Source: Natrinema salaciae (GTDB lineage Archaea; Halobacteriota; Halobacteria; Halobacteriales; Natrialbaceae). Taken from it: a stretch of 64,000 nt of DNA. Position numbers and translations under genes: made by a program. This document shows, piece by piece, positions 7,940 through 17,051 of the stretch (positions are counted from its first letter, which is position 1; each line of letters starts with the position of its first letter). The notes beneath the pieces are model-generated. The model had not been told where the DNA came from. It saw only the letters and a program-made list of their open reading frames with translations, and made no database searches. The stretch lies in assembly GCF_900110865.1 (NCBI RefSeq), contig NZ_FOFD01000007.1:186001-250000 (forward strand), written 5' to 3'.

Positions 7940-8955
7940 CGAGCGTCAAGGAGTTCCGCATCGAGGAGCCGGCGACCGACGAGGAGTTCGGCCGCGGCGC
8001 GTTCGTCTTCACCGACGATTACTCGGTGTTCGACTGGGGGAAGATGCCCGACCAGATCCCCCAGAAGGGCGCGAGCCTCTGTACGATGGGCGCGTTCAAC
8101 TTCGAACTGCTCGAGGCCGAGGGCGTCCCCACCCACTACCGCGGCGTGGTCGAAAACGGCGACGTCGTCTCGCTCGAGGACGCCTCCCACCCGCCCTGGG
8201 AGATGGCCATCGACCTCACGCAGGTACCCGACCTGCCCCACGAGGGCCGGGAGTACGACTACGACAGCTATCACGACGCGGCCGGCGAGAACTACCTGAT
8301 CCCCCTCGAAATCGTCTTCCGCAACCGGGTCCCCGTCGGCTCGAGCCTGCGGGATCGAACCGAGCCCGCCGATCACGGCCTCGAGTTCGATAGCTGGCCG
8401 GACGAGGCCGTCGACCTGGCGGAGCCGATCGTCGAGTTCACCACGAAGTACGAGGAGAGCGACCGCCAGCTCGAGCGCGACGAGGCCGACGCCATCGCCG
8501 GCGAGGCGTCGATCGACGACCTCGAGTCGACCGCCCGCGAGGTCAACCGGATCGTCACCGAACAGGCCGAGTCGGCCGGACTGGTCCACGAGGACGGCAA
8601 GATCGAGTGTTGCTACTACCGAGGCGAGATTCGCGTCGCCGACGTCGTCGGCACCTTCGACGAGAACCGCTTCAGCTACGAGGGGGTCCAGCTTTCGAAG
8701 GAGGTCCTCCGCCAGTACCACAAGCGGACCCAGCCCGACTGGGTTCGGGCCGTCGACGCCGCCAAGACCGAGGCGAAGCGAGCGGGCGTCGCCGACTGGA
8801 AGTCGCTCTGCGACGCGGAGCCCGCCCCCCTCGACGAGGCCGTCGTCGAGACCGCACGGGACCTGTACTGTGCCGGTGCCAACGCCTACACCGGTCGGGA
8901 GTTCTTCGACGCCCCGCCGCTCTCGAGCGCGATCGGTGCGGTCCAGCGGCTGTAA
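7936..8955 (+). CDS. purC: Phosphoribosylaminoimidazole-succinocarboxamide (SAICAR) synthase
   Basis: ATP-dependent ligase of purine biosynthesis that joins carboxyaminoimidazole ribonucleotide (CAIR) and aspartate to make SAICAR. The 339-residue protein has the N-terminal [17 protein letters not shown] segment, corresponding to the family FTDRIS/FD motif, then [21 protein letters not shown] (the conserved E-x-V-x-R-N) and DGKIECCYY. It ends in a C-terminal helix region that is longer than in bacterial PurC but usual in haloarchaea. The ATG at 7936 is preferred to the GTG at 7927. A 13-codon ORF ends on this start. Other purine genes (purU, purS, purQ) lie within 10 kb. Confidence 0.92.
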   Translation: MTSVKEFRIEEPATDEEFGRGAFVFTDDYSVFDWGKMPDQIPQKGASLCTMGAFNFELLEAEGVPTHYRGVVENGDVVSLEDASHPPWEMAIDLTQVPDLPHEGREYDYDSYHDAAGENYLIPLEIVFRNRVPVGSSLRDRTEPADHGLEFDSWPDEAVDLAEPIVEFTTKYEESDRQLERDEADAIAGEASIDDLESTAREVNRIVTEQAESAGLVHEDGKIECCYYRGEIRVADVVGTFDENRFSYEGVQLSKEVLRQYHKRTQPDWVRAVDAAKTEAKRAGVADWKSLCDAEPAPLDEAVVETARDLYCAGANAYTGREFFDAPPLSSAIGAVQRL

Positions 8956-9096
8956 GGTCACGACGGGCCCGCGACAGCGGCCGCGATCCGATCGAATCCG
9001 GTGACGCCCCGCTACGCTACCTGGTATCGAGCCGCATCCGCGATCGCACAAAGTAACCCTCATATGGAGGGGGTCGCCACATTCGGACGACCGCAA

Positions 9097-9303
9097 ATGA
9101 GCCTCGCCACCAGTGGAGCCGCAGCGGGTATCGTCCTGTTCAACCTCACCACCGGGATCACGGCCGTCGCGGGCGTCATGCTGACGGTGTTCGTGCTCGT
9201 GATGCTCGCGTTCGCCGTCGCCCCGCTGTTCTCGTCGACGTGGATCGGCCAGCAGGACGTGGCGTCGACTGCCGGGTCCCGCGCCGAGCCGAGCGACGAC
9301 TAA
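9097..9303 (+). CDS. Small single-pass membrane protein
   Basis: A 68-residue protein with one hydrophobic segment of about 45 residues (GIVLFNLTTGITAVAGVMLT through VMLAFAVAPLF), long enough for two short passes, and a polar C-terminal tail. The family is not recognised. The ATG at 9097 keeps a natural N terminus (MSLATSGAAAG); an in-frame ATG at 9064 would add 11 residues. It lies between purC and the MoaD-like gene with no clear functional link. Confidence 0.6.
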   Translation: MSLATSGAAAGIVLFNLTTGITAVAGVMLTVFVLVMLAFAVAPLFSSTWIGQQDVASTAGSRAEPSDD

Positions 9304-9384
9304 CCCACGACCCCTTCTCCGCTCGCCGTTCACCCCTGCCGGAGCGCCGGCCAGATACTTGTGCGGACGAGCCGAGTATCGACC

Positions 9385-9705
9385 ATGGAGACCGAGGTCA
9401 CGGTGTACGGCCCCTTGCGGAGCGCGACTGGGGCGAAAACGATGACGCTCGAGTGGTCGGGCGGGACCGTCGCCGACGCGATCGCGGCCGTTGTCGACGC
9501 CTACCCCCGAGCGGAGCCCCACCTGTACGACGGCGACGACGTTCGGCCGAGCGTCAGAGCATCGCTCGACGGCGGCCGCGCCGGACTCGCGGATCGGGTT
9601 CCGGATGGAGCGTCGCTGTCGATTGTTCCTGCGGTGCAGGGCGGAGCCGAGGAGGGGACAGGGGAGACGGACGATCGGGGTCCGGGTGCGAGGGCGAGTG
9701 GTTAG
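9385..9705 (+). CDS. MoaD/ThiS-like beta-grasp protein with an unusual C-terminal tail
   Basis: A ubiquitin-like beta-grasp protein of 106 residues, of the MoaD/SAMP group (sulfur carrier for molybdopterin or protein modifier). It begins METEVTVYGPLRSATG, the usual first strand, and reaches the typical end SIVPAVQGG with the diglycine at residues 86-87. It then continues for 19 more residues rich in Gly, Glu and Asp. Activation by E1-like UbaA needs a terminal diglycine, so the tail would have to be removed, or the protein is not activated. The ATG at 9385 is used; a GTG at 9361 is an alternative. Confidence 0.72.
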   Translation: METEVTVYGPLRSATGAKTMTLEWSGGTVADAIAAVVDAYPRAEPHLYDGDDVRPSVRASLDGGRAGLADRVPDGASLSIVPAVQGGAEEGTGETDDRGPGARASG

Positions 9706-9743
9706 GAAAACAACTATTGTTCCGGCGACCGGCTACGTGGGAT

Positions 9744-10544
9744 ATGCCCTCCGGAGTACACCGAACGCATCACCTCGAGTGCGACGGCTTCGCCGAGGAG
9801 TGCCGATCCCTCCTCGAGTCGGTCCTCCCGGACGCGACGACTGCAGTAGTCTGGCTTCAGGAAGACGAACTGGAGATGGAGCCGGACGGCGACGACTGCC
9901 GGCGGACGTGGACCGCCGTTCGCGATCGGTTCGAGCGGTTCCCCGGCGCGGATCGAAACGGCACCACCGCGTGGCGCGTTCCGACGACGACCGCCCCGGG
10001 ACGGGACGCGCTGTTCGAGCTGGTCGCACTCACGGACGGGATCGCCGGCTCGCACTTCGTGTTTCGGTTCGAGCTCCGCGACGGTGACACGCCGGTCCTC
10101 GACGCGATCCCGCATCACGCGGACGCGGGGGTGGACGCGACGCTGCTCGGCGACGAGATCCGATCGGGCGAAATCGTCGGACTGTCGGAACACGACGCGT
10201 GTCTGGTTCCGACCGAGACACGGTTCGAATGGGTCGCCGAGGATCGGCGGTGGGCGATCCGGGGCGGCTCACTGTGCGTCGAGACGCTCGACGGACGGAC
10301 GGAGAGTTGCTACGGATTGACGAACGTCGAGGGGGCGAGGATCGGCGACGACGGGACGGTGCTGGCGCTCGCCTGGGACCCGGGTGAGTTGCCGGACGAC
10401 GCCGTGGGGACGCTGCTCTCGTGGATCGCGGACAAGCTGTACAATCCGCCGCCGGCGGTGTCCTGCGAGACACTCGAGCGTGCGAGGGCGGTCGAAGCGT
10501 ATCTGCAGGAGTTGCTCGCGGCCTACGACGGGCGTGAGATCTAG
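9744..10544 (+). CDS. Conserved haloarchaeal protein of unknown function
   Basis: An acidic, apparently cytosolic protein of 266 residues with no membrane segment, signal peptide or recognised motif. Notable segments are TTAVVWLQEDELEMEP, FVFRFELRDGDTPVLDAIPH and a C-terminal helical part (ERARAVEAYLQELLAAYDG). The ATG at 9744 begins MPSGVHRTHHLECDG. Third positions are strongly G/C, so the gene is likely real. Its neighbours suggest nothing specific. Confidence 0.65.
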   Translation: MPSGVHRTHHLECDGFAEECRSLLESVLPDATTAVVWLQEDELEMEPDGDDCRRTWTAVRDRFERFPGADRNGTTAWRVPTTTAPGRDALFELVALTDGIAGSHFVFRFELRDGDTPVLDAIPHHADAGVDATLLGDEIRSGEIVGLSEHDACLVPTETRFEWVAEDRRWAIRGGSLCVETLDGRTESCYGLTNVEGARIGDDGTVLALAWDPGELPDDAVGTLLSWIADKLYNPPPAVSCETLERARAVEAYLQELLAAYDGREI

Positions 10545-10603
10545 ACGAACGGCGAACACATCGGACTGGCCGACGGGCGCGCGGCGGAACGACCGATCCG
10601 CAC

Positions 10604-11911
10604 TTACAGATCGTACTGCTCGCGCACCAGGTGGTCGATGCCACGTTCCTCGAGCACGGCCATCGGCGCGAGCACGTCGAGCTGGACGACGCCGGGGAGC
10701 CGACCGATCTGGACGCCGCCGGTGAACGTACACCGAGAGCGGACCTCGCCCTCGCTCATGTCGAGCAGTTTCGTGGCGCGGTCGAACGCGTTCTGCGTCG
10801 CGTCGTTGACCGTCGCGCCGGAGCCGATGACCTGGATCGGTCCCATCTCCGTTTCGACGTCGACGCCGTGTTCCGCGCCGAGGGCGCGCCCCGCCTCGCG
10901 CTCCTCGTCGCTGTAGGGGCTGCTGATGAAAGGCAGGTCCGCTTCGTTCGGCAGGAGGACCGGCCCGTCGAGCTCGAGCCCCTCGATGACCTCGACGTCC
11001 ATCCGGACGGTGCCGCTCACGTCGGTCGTGTGCAGGGAGAGTTCGCCGTCGCCCTGGTTGGCGTGCAGGTCGCCGACGTAGACGCCGGCCCCGTCGACCT
11101 TGACCGGGCAGATGAGCGTCGCGCCCGGCCGGACCTGCGGGACGTCCATGTGGCCGTCGGTTCGGGCCTCGAGGTCGGCCTCACTCTCGACGCCGTAGTC
11201 GTGTTCGGCCCCAATGAGGTACTGGCCGAAGTCGCCGGCGTTGTGCGAGTCGGGCATCGTGACCGGCGGTGTCGTCCCGACGTTTCCGATGAACGGACGC
11301 AGCCGCCCCAGCGTGCCGGGCATCTCGCCGGGTTCGTACAGCAGGATGGGGTGCTGGCGCGAGTGGTCGGGGATGTCCATCACCTCGTCGGCGTCTTCGG
11401 CGAGTTCGTGCGCACCGTCCTCGTCGAGCGTGATCCCGACCGTGTGATCGTCGTCGAAGGCGACGGTGTAGCCGTACTCGAAGCCGAAAGAGGAGGCGTT
11501 CGCGCCGCACTCGGCGCACGTGATCGATTCCGGACCCGTGCCCTCGACGACCGTCTCCGGCCACTCGGTGCCACACTCCGGACAGCGGTGATCGACGAAC
11601 GGGTCGTCACCGAAAGCCCCCTCGCGTTCGGCCATCGACCCCGTGCTCGTCGCCATGCTCGTCACGTCGACGTCCCGGATGTGGAGCGCGACGGCGTCGC
11701 CGACCGAGGCCCCCTCGACGCGGATCGGCCGGGTCACCTCGTGGCCGCCGCGGAACTCGGGCGTGATCATCGGACCCCAACAGCCCGGCGGCGTGTACGT
11801 CTCGATCGTCCCGCCGTCAGCGACGGTCCCCGCCCACTCCTGATCGGGGCCGACGAGTCCGAGCGTGTACTGGTCGACGGACAACTCCTGTTCGATTTCT
11901 TGTTGTGCCAT
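10604..11911 (-). CDS. Acetamidase/formamidase family protein
   Basis: Hydrolase of the FmdA/AmdA family (short-chain amides to ammonia and carboxylate), 435 residues. Family features are the PPGCWGPMITPEFRGGHEV start region, GDLHANQGDGE, the DAHNAGDFG-like segment (PDSHNAGDFGQ), and the C-terminal DVLAPMAVLEERG. A zinc-ribbon-like insert with two CxxC pairs (RCPECG and CAECGA) lies near residues 110-140. The ATG at 11911 has a TATA-like box about 26-30 bp upstream (near 11938-11943), supporting a leaderless start. It may supply ammonia, consistent with the nitrogen-related genes at the start of the window. Confidence 0.87.
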   Translation of the reverse strand: MAQQEIEQELSVDQYTLGLVGPDQEWAGTVADGGTIETYTPPGCWGPMITPEFRGGHEVTRPIRVEGASVGDAVALHIRDVDVTSMATSTGSMAEREGAFGDDPFVDHRCPECGTEWPETVVEGTGPESITCAECGANASSFGFEYGYTVAFDDDHTVGITLDEDGAHELAEDADEVMDIPDHSRQHPILLYEPGEMPGTLGRLRPFIGNVGTTPPVTMPDSHNAGDFGQYLIGAEHDYGVESEADLEARTDGHMDVPQVRPGATLICPVKVDGAGVYVGDLHANQGDGELSLHTTDVSGTVRMDVEVIEGLELDGPVLLPNEADLPFISSPYSDEEREAGRALGAEHGVDVETEMGPIQVIGSGATVNDATQNAFDRATKLLDMSEGEVRSRCTFTGGVQIGRLPGVVQLDVLAPMAVLEERGIDHLVREQYDL

Positions 11912-12127
11912 AACATACCAATGTACGACGGTGCCGGCGATAAGGTTGCTGTTCGCGGGACCGGCGGGGGCAGGCTCCGGACCCGAACCGATCTCGGAGC
12001 CACGTCGGCGCTCCGGCCGTCGTTCGCTTCGGGTTCGGAGCGAAGACCGAACGAATCCGTTCGCCATCCGTGGCCGAATACGCCGCAATGGATTCGTTCA
12101 AGTGGGTCTCGTCCCACCTGTCAACCG

Positions 12128-12298
12128 ATGACTGATTCGACGGACGAGGACTCACCGGAATGTCGAACGTGCGGCGACCCCGTTGGACCGGCTTCCGAAC
12201 AGCGCGTCGTGACGACAGTCGAAGACGGGGCGGCCGTCTACCGCTATTTCTGTACCGACGACTGCCGCGAGCAGTGGGAGTCGTCGAACTCCGCCTGA
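12128..12298 (+). CDS. Small zinc-ribbon protein (DUF7576-like)
   Basis: A 56-residue protein with two cysteine pairs, CRTCG and, after about 25 residues, FCTDDC, followed by REQW. This spacing and the RYFC...C...W ending agree with my memory of the DUF7576 family of haloarchaeal zinc-finger microproteins. The ATG at 12128 follows a TATA-like element near 12095-12102. It is expressed alone, divergent from the acetamidase gene. Confidence 0.75.
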   Translation: MTDSTDEDSPECRTCGDPVGPASEQRVVTTVEDGAAVYRYFCTDDCREQWESSNSA

Positions 12299-12439
12299 GC
12301 CGGACACCGGTTGCTCGTACGGCATCGGCCGGAGGATCGTGCGACGGCGTCGTTCCGCGCTGGTTCTCGGGACGGACGACGGGTGTCAGCCGCGCTAGCC
12401 ATCCGAACAGTCAACCGTCTGCGACGCGCACCGCTGGAT

Positions 12440-13084
12440 ATGACGCCCGACGGGACCCACACCGTGACCGAGATCCCCGTCGACGAGGTGACGCTCGAGG
12501 GCGAACTCGTCGTGCCGCCGGAATCGACCGGGCTCGTCGTCTTCGCCCACGGGAGCGGGAGCAGTCGGCACAGTCCGCGAAACAACTTCGTCGCCGAGCG
12601 GCTCCGCGAGCGCGGGCTCGCCACGCTCCTGTTCGATTTACTGACCGAGGTCGAGGATCGGCATCGGGAGAACCGGTTCGACATCCCGCGCTTGACCGAC
12701 CGCCTCGTCGCGACGACCGAGTGGGTCCGCGAGCGGCCGGAGACGAGCACGCACTCGATCGGCTACTTCGGCTCCAGTACGGGTGCCGCGGCAGCCCTCC
12801 GCGGTGCGGCCCGGCCGGAAACGGCGATCGACGCGGTGGTCTCGCGCGGCGGCCGGGTCGACATGGCGGCCGATATCGTCGACGACGTGACCGCGCCGAC
12901 GCTGCTCGTCGTCGGCGGCGAGGACGAGTCGGTCCGGAAACTGAACCGAGAGATCTACGAGGCGCTCGCCGTCGAGCGGGACCTCCGAATCGTCGAGGGC
13001 GCGGGCCACCTCTTCGACGGACCGGGCGAACTCGAGACGGTCGCCGACCACGCCGCGGACTGGTTCACGACGCATCTCGAGTGA
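12440..13084 (+). CDS. Alpha/beta hydrolase (dienelactone hydrolase-like)
   Basis: A 214-residue serine hydrolase of the alpha/beta fold. The oxyanion region is VVFAHGSGSS, the nucleophile elbow is YFGSSTGAAAA (G-x-S-x-G), the acid is in LLVVGGEDESV, and the histidine is in GAGHLFDGPG, giving a complete catalytic triad. Haloarchaeal relatives are sometimes fused to a phosphoribosyltransferase domain, which is absent here. The ATG at 12440 starts the natural N terminus (MTPDGTHTVTEIPV). The substrate is unknown. Confidence 0.85.
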   Translation: MTPDGTHTVTEIPVDEVTLEGELVVPPESTGLVVFAHGSGSSRHSPRNNFVAERLRERGLATLLFDLLTEVEDRHRENRFDIPRLTDRLVATTEWVRERPETSTHSIGYFGSSTGAAAALRGAARPETAIDAVVSRGGRVDMAADIVDDVTAPTLLVVGGEDESVRKLNREIYEALAVERDLRIVEGAGHLFDGPGELETVADHAADWFTTHLE

Positions 13085-13155
13085 CCGGTTCGAGCAGGGT
13101 GGTAGTACCGAAGCGTAACACAGATCTTTACCGCTGGAACGTAACTGCTGGGACG

Positions 13156-13824
13156 ATGGCTACCGAGGCGACGTTCACGATACCGTCCGACCAGTTCCCG
13201 CTCGGGAGCGTGTTCGAACAGTTGCCGGGCGTGACCGTCGAACTCGAGCGGATAATTCCGGCACGGGACGTGGTAGTGCCGTACTTCTGGGTTCGAGGGA
13301 CCGTGGTCGACGACATCGAGAGCGCGTTCACCGATCACCCGGGTGTACGGAATATCAAATTCGTCGATTCCGTCGCGGACGAGTATCTGTTGCGCGTCGA
13401 GTGGGCGCTGGAGCACGACGGCGTGTTGAGCACGCTGACCGAGACGAAGGTTCCGCTCGTCAAAGCGGTCGGCACGAGTCAGCAGTGGACGTTCGACGTT
13501 CGCGGGGACGCTCGAAGCGACATCGCCGCCTTTCAAAATCGCTGCCGAGAGCTGGACATTCCGATCACGCTGACGAAACTCAACGCGCTCACGCCGATCG
13601 GGACGGATACCGGAGCCGCGCTGACCGAACCCCAGCGGGAGGCGCTGGTACTCGCCCACGATCGCGGCTACTTCAATTCGCCGCGTGACGTGACGATGGG
13701 AGAGCTCGGCGACGAGCTCGGGATCACACAGCAGGCGGTGGCGTCTCGGCTCCGACGCGGTATCGATCGCGTGCTCCGGAGTACGCTCCCGGAACTGTCG
13801 GGCTCGAGTCAACAACCCTCTTAA
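13156..13824 (+). CDS. Bat-type HTH transcriptional regulator
   Basis: A 222-residue regulator with the bacterio-opsin-activator type HTH at the C terminus: LTEPQREALVLAHDRGYFN, then a recognition region ending ITQQAVASRLRRGIDRVL. The N-terminal two thirds form an uncharacterised sensor domain of the type seen in Bat homologues (GVTVELERIIPA, PYFWVRGTV). A TATA-like box at about 13124-13131 lies 26-30 bp before the ATG at 13156, so the transcript is probably leaderless. It precedes a membrane histidine kinase gene in the same orientation with a 56-bp gap, but the kinase has its own TATA-like element. Confidence 0.85.
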   Translation: MATEATFTIPSDQFPLGSVFEQLPGVTVELERIIPARDVVVPYFWVRGTVVDDIESAFTDHPGVRNIKFVDSVADEYLLRVEWALEHDGVLSTLTETKVPLVKAVGTSQQWTFDVRGDARSDIAAFQNRCRELDIPITLTKLNALTPIGTDTGAALTEPQREALVLAHDRGYFNSPRDVTMGELGDELGITQQAVASRLRRGIDRVLRSTLPELSGSSQQPS

Positions 13825-13880
13825 AGGAGTTGTATATTAAAAAGCGCCCCTGAACAGGCTCGCCGGTCATGTGAGACGTA

Positions 13881-15134
13881 GTGGTTGGGAACTCCAGTCG
13901 GCTCGGCGAGAGTCTCGAATCGTACGTGCGCAAACTGAGCCGCTGGCACGGCGCTATCCCTGCACTGGGTGTGCTAATTCTTCTCGGTGCAATGGGGAAA
14001 TCGGTCCACACGTTGGGTACCACCGGTATCCTCCTGGAAGCGATACTCGATTTGATCCTGATCGGCGCGCTCGGAGTCGTACTGGTATCCGTCTGGAACT
14101 GGTTACCGAACAGTGACGTTCCGCCGAGATTCTATCCCCGTATCGTAACGCGAGTCTTCGGGGGTATCGCCGTCATGGCGGTCGTTTTCGGCCTGCGTGT
14201 CCTCCATCCCGGCGTTACCGTTCAGTTCACGTTCGGGACGCAGGCGGTCCTGCTAGCGATCGGCACGATCGCAGGGCTGGCGATCGGCGTTTACGAGACC
14301 CAGACGCTCATTCAAGCCGAGCAGCTCGAAGCGCAAAACGACGAGTTGAAAGAGGCCGAAGAGCGCCTCGAGGAGGCGGTCATCGAGCTGGAAGCGTCGA
14401 ACGAGCGGCTCGAACAGTTCGCGTACGCCGCCTCGCACGATTTACAGGAGCCGCTTCGGATGGTGACGAGCTATCTCCAACTCGTCGAAGACCGATACGG
14501 CGACGAACTCGACGAGGACGGGGCGGAGTTCATCGAGTTCGCGGTCGACGGGGCCGACCGGATGAAGGCGATGATCGACGGACTGCTCGACTACTCGCGG
14601 ATCGAAACCCAGGGCGACCCGTTCGAGGCAGTCGACCTGGACGGGGTTCTGGACGACGCGCTCGTGGACCTTCAGTGTAAGATCGAAACGACGGACGCCG
14701 AAATCACGCGAGAGTCGCTCCCCACCGTCGGCGGCGACGAACGGCAGCTGTACCAGCTCTTCCAGAACCTGCTGAGCAACGCGATCGATTACAGTGGCGA
14801 CGACCGCCCCCGAATACACGTGTCGGCAGCACGGGAGGGGGACGAATGGACGGTTTCGGTTCGCGACGAGGGAGTCGGTATCGCTGCCGACGATACGGAC
14901 CGTGTTTTCGACATCTTCCAGCGCCTTCACTCGAGCGAAGAGCAGACCGGTTCGGGGATCGGACTGGCCCTCTGCAGGCGGATCGTCGAGCGCCACGGAG
15001 GAGACATACGAGTCGACTCGGAACCCGGAGTGGGTTCGACGTTCTCCGTTTCGCTTCCGCCCGGTGACGAACCGCCGGAAACTCCGGAGATCGTCACTCG
15101 GCCGGCGGAAGCGAACGGTCGAGCCGAAAACTAA
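13881..15134 (+). CDS. Membrane histidine kinase
   Basis: A sensor kinase of 417 residues. Three or four membrane segments lie in residues 25-140, followed by a coiled coil (about 145-180), the HisKA domain with the phospho-accepting histidine at residue 186 ([11 protein letters not shown]), and a HATPase domain with N box (NLLSNAIDYSG), G1 (DEGVGIA) and G2 ([14 protein letters not shown]). The GTG at 13881 is chosen because the next ATG would remove the first membrane segment. The HisKA and ATPase region is strikingly similar to that of the kinase at 35391-38333. It has no receiver partner next to it and lies behind a Bat-type regulator. Confidence 0.88.
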   Translation: MVGNSSRLGESLESYVRKLSRWHGAIPALGVLILLGAMGKSVHTLGTTGILLEAILDLILIGALGVVLVSVWNWLPNSDVPPRFYPRIVTRVFGGIAVMAVVFGLRVLHPGVTVQFTFGTQAVLLAIGTIAGLAIGVYETQTLIQAEQLEAQNDELKEAEERLEEAVIELEASNERLEQFAYAASHDLQEPLRMVTSYLQLVEDRYGDELDEDGAEFIEFAVDGADRMKAMIDGLLDYSRIETQGDPFEAVDLDGVLDDALVDLQCKIETTDAEITRESLPTVGGDERQLYQLFQNLLSNAIDYSGDDRPRIHVSAAREGDEWTVSVRDEGVGIAADDTDRVFDIFQRLHSSEEQTGSGIGLALCRRIVERHGGDIRVDSEPGVGSTFSVSLPPGDEPPETPEIVTRPAEANGRAEN

Positions 15135-15215
15135 CGCGCCCGAGAGCGACCGATCGGTGACGGTACCGGTCGTCCTGCGGGGGGAGAGAGAGAGAGCCGG
15201 TCGGTCCCAGCGCGG

Positions 15216-16175
15216 CTACTGGTCCTCGGCGACCGCGCTGCCGATCCCGTCGACCGGTCGATCGGGGGTGAATTCCTCGATCTCGCCGGGCAGGCCGAGC
15301 TGGTACTGGGTGCCGTTCTCCCGAACCGAGGTCCGGCCCCGGTGGACCGAGACGTCGCCGTTCAGGTGCAGTTGGACGGCCTCGAGCAGGGCGTCGGCTT
15401 CCAGCGGCTGGCCGCGGCGTTTCATCTCGTCGAGGTCTGCGTCGTCGGGGACGTCGAACGCGCGCTGGGTGATGATCGGGCCCTGGTCGAGGTCGGTCGT
15501 GACGTAGTGGGCGGTGACGCCCGCGACACGGACCCCCTCCTCGACGGCCTGCCGGTAGGCCTCCGCGCCGGGGAACGCCGGCAGCAGGGACGGATGGACG
15601 TTGATGATACGGTCCTCGTAGCGGAAGACGACGTTCGGGCTGAGGATCCGCATGTACCGCGCGAGGACGATGAGGTCGACGTCGTACTCGGCGAGCAGAT
15701 CGAGGAGTTCGTCCTCGTTTTGCTGGCCGCCCTCGTCGCCGATGTCGTGGAAGGGCACGTCGTAGTGCTCCGCGAGGGGTTGCAGGTCGTCGTGGTTGCC
15801 GATGACGACGCCGATGTCCGCACCGAGGTCGTCGTTCGCCCAGGCTTCGAACAGGGCCTCGAGGCAGTGGCTCTCCTTCGTGACGAGGACGGCGATCTGC
15901 TGAGTCTCGCGGTCGGCGGGGAACCGGACCTGGACGTCCAGTCCGAGGTCGTCGCCGAGGTCGTCGAGGTCCTCGCGAAGCGTCTCCTCCGTACAGACCA
16001 TCTCGGAGGTGTCCACGGCGAGGTACATCCGGAAGACGCCGTCGCGAACCGCCTGATCCAGGTCCTCGATGTTGATTCCGCGCTCGAACAGGAGGCTGGT
16101 CACGTTCGCGACCAGTCCGGTGTCGTCGTCTCCGATCACCGTGATCTCCGTTACGTCGGTCGTCACCGCTGCCAC
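15216..16175 (-). CDS. purU: Formyltetrahydrofolate deformylase
   Basis: Hydrolyses 10-formyltetrahydrofolate to formate and tetrahydrofolate, linked to one-carbon and purine metabolism. The 319-residue protein has an N-terminal ACT domain (TEITVIGDDDTGLVANVTSL) and a C-terminal formyltransferase fold with the catalytic Asn-His-Asp elements: GVVIGNHDDL, INVHPSLLPAFPG (His-Pro-Ser-Leu-Leu-Pro) and VTTDLDQGPII. The start is a GTG, either at 16175 or at 16166. A TATA-like box near 16226-16234 implies a short leader. It is longer than bacterial PurU by a C-terminal extension of about 30 residues. Confidence 0.92.
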   Translation of the reverse strand: MAAVTTDVTEITVIGDDDTGLVANVTSLLFERGINIEDLDQAVRDGVFRMYLAVDTSEMVCTEETLREDLDDLGDDLGLDVQVRFPADRETQQIAVLVTKESHCLEALFEAWANDDLGADIGVVIGNHDDLQPLAEHYDVPFHDIGDEGGQQNEDELLDLLAEYDVDLIVLARYMRILSPNVVFRYEDRIINVHPSLLPAFPGAEAYRQAVEEGVRVAGVTAHYVTTDLDQGPIITQRAFDVPDDADLDEMKRRGQPLEADALLEAVQLHLNGDVSVHRGRTSVRENGTQYQLGLPGEIEEFTPDRPVDGIGSAVAEDQ

Positions 16176-16549
16176 CTCCGCTCGAGCGAATGTCGATCCA
16201 TCACGACGGAGTGCAGTTTACCGGCGGCTAAAAGTCCTGCTTTCCGAGGAGGTGCGTGCGAATCAGTCGCACAGAATTTGTTATTATACATTACGGCTGA
16301 AAAATTACGCCAGGGAGAAATGAAACTGACGATCAGTTCGACCGCGACCGATCGACAGTCCCGATCGTCGCCGATCGCCTCGGTCGAACGTATGACGACC
16401 GCTCGCCGCCGACCACCCGCCCGTCCCGGAAACGCGTTTATTTTGTCCTACAACCCGATGTAATATGTCTGACAGGGTTTTATACACGGGACTGTCGTAC
16501 GGCTGTTCAGTCACGCACAGTGACAGTCGCCAGCCGACAGGTGAATACG
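16176..16549. other. Intergenic stretch with several TATA-like elements
   Basis: No convincing gene is present. AT-rich promoter-like elements occur at about 16279-16288, 16435-16443 and 16477-16486. The last could serve the HalOD1 gene, and another near 16226-16234 fits purU on the minus strand. A 47-codon ORF from 16320 has weak coding character. Confidence 0.5.
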
Positions 16550-16864
16550 ATGACGGTAACTTCCGACGACAACGGCCGATCACGAATCGATCGCGAACGA
16601 AAGACGGCGTTCGTCTCACACGACTGGGCAGACACCGACTCGCTGACGTCTACCATCGTCTCGACGGTCGCAGCGCTCTCCGGGAGCGATCCGACCGAGG
16701 TCGAGCGGCTGTACGACCGAATCGATCCCGAGAGCCTCGAGACGCTGTTCGCGCCGACGAGCGGACCCGCGACCCGGAACACCGGACAGGTGTCGTTCCG
16801 GCTGGACGCGTACACGATCACCGTCCACGCGACGGGGGACATCGTCGTCGTGCGAGCGGCGTGA
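16550..16864 (+). CDS. HalOD1 output domain protein
   Basis: A 104-residue protein consisting of a HalOD1 domain, a haloarchaeal output domain of unknown mechanism. The core reads SLTSTIVSTVAALSGSDPTE, then VERLYDRIDPESLETLF, then a two-strand end (VSFRLDAYTITVHATGDIVV). The ATG at 16550 gives a short acidic lead; a GTG at 16520 would extend it by ten residues. A paralogue lies at 25455-25775. Confidence 0.8.
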   Translation: MTVTSDDNGRSRIDRERKTAFVSHDWADTDSLTSTIVSTVAALSGSDPTEVERLYDRIDPESLETLFAPTSGPATRNTGQVSFRLDAYTITVHATGDIVVVRAA

Positions 16865-17051
16865 TCGGTCGCCGAGCGACTGCCGGCTCGCGAACGGCGG
16901 CGAGGACCGCACGGAGCGAGGGTCGCGGTACGGCCGGCCGACGGCGGGGCGAGCATCGGTCGCGATCCCGTCGCCGACAGCAGTATCCACGAACGTGCAT
17001 TACGGAGCCAAGGCGAAAGCGTTTTTGAGCACGGTTACGGGGTATCAGGTG

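Noticed and set aside
6181-9522. Single 1113-residue minus-strand frame
   Set aside because: Only the part from the ATG at 7560 is CofH; the rest is antisense to purC and other plus-strand genes and is Arg/Gly/Asp-rich shadow sequence.
16320-16463. 47-codon ORF beginning MKLTISSTATDRQ after a TATA-like element
   Set aside because: The promoter spacing is plausible, but the sequence is Arg/Ser/Pro-rich with poor coding bias, and no domain is visible.
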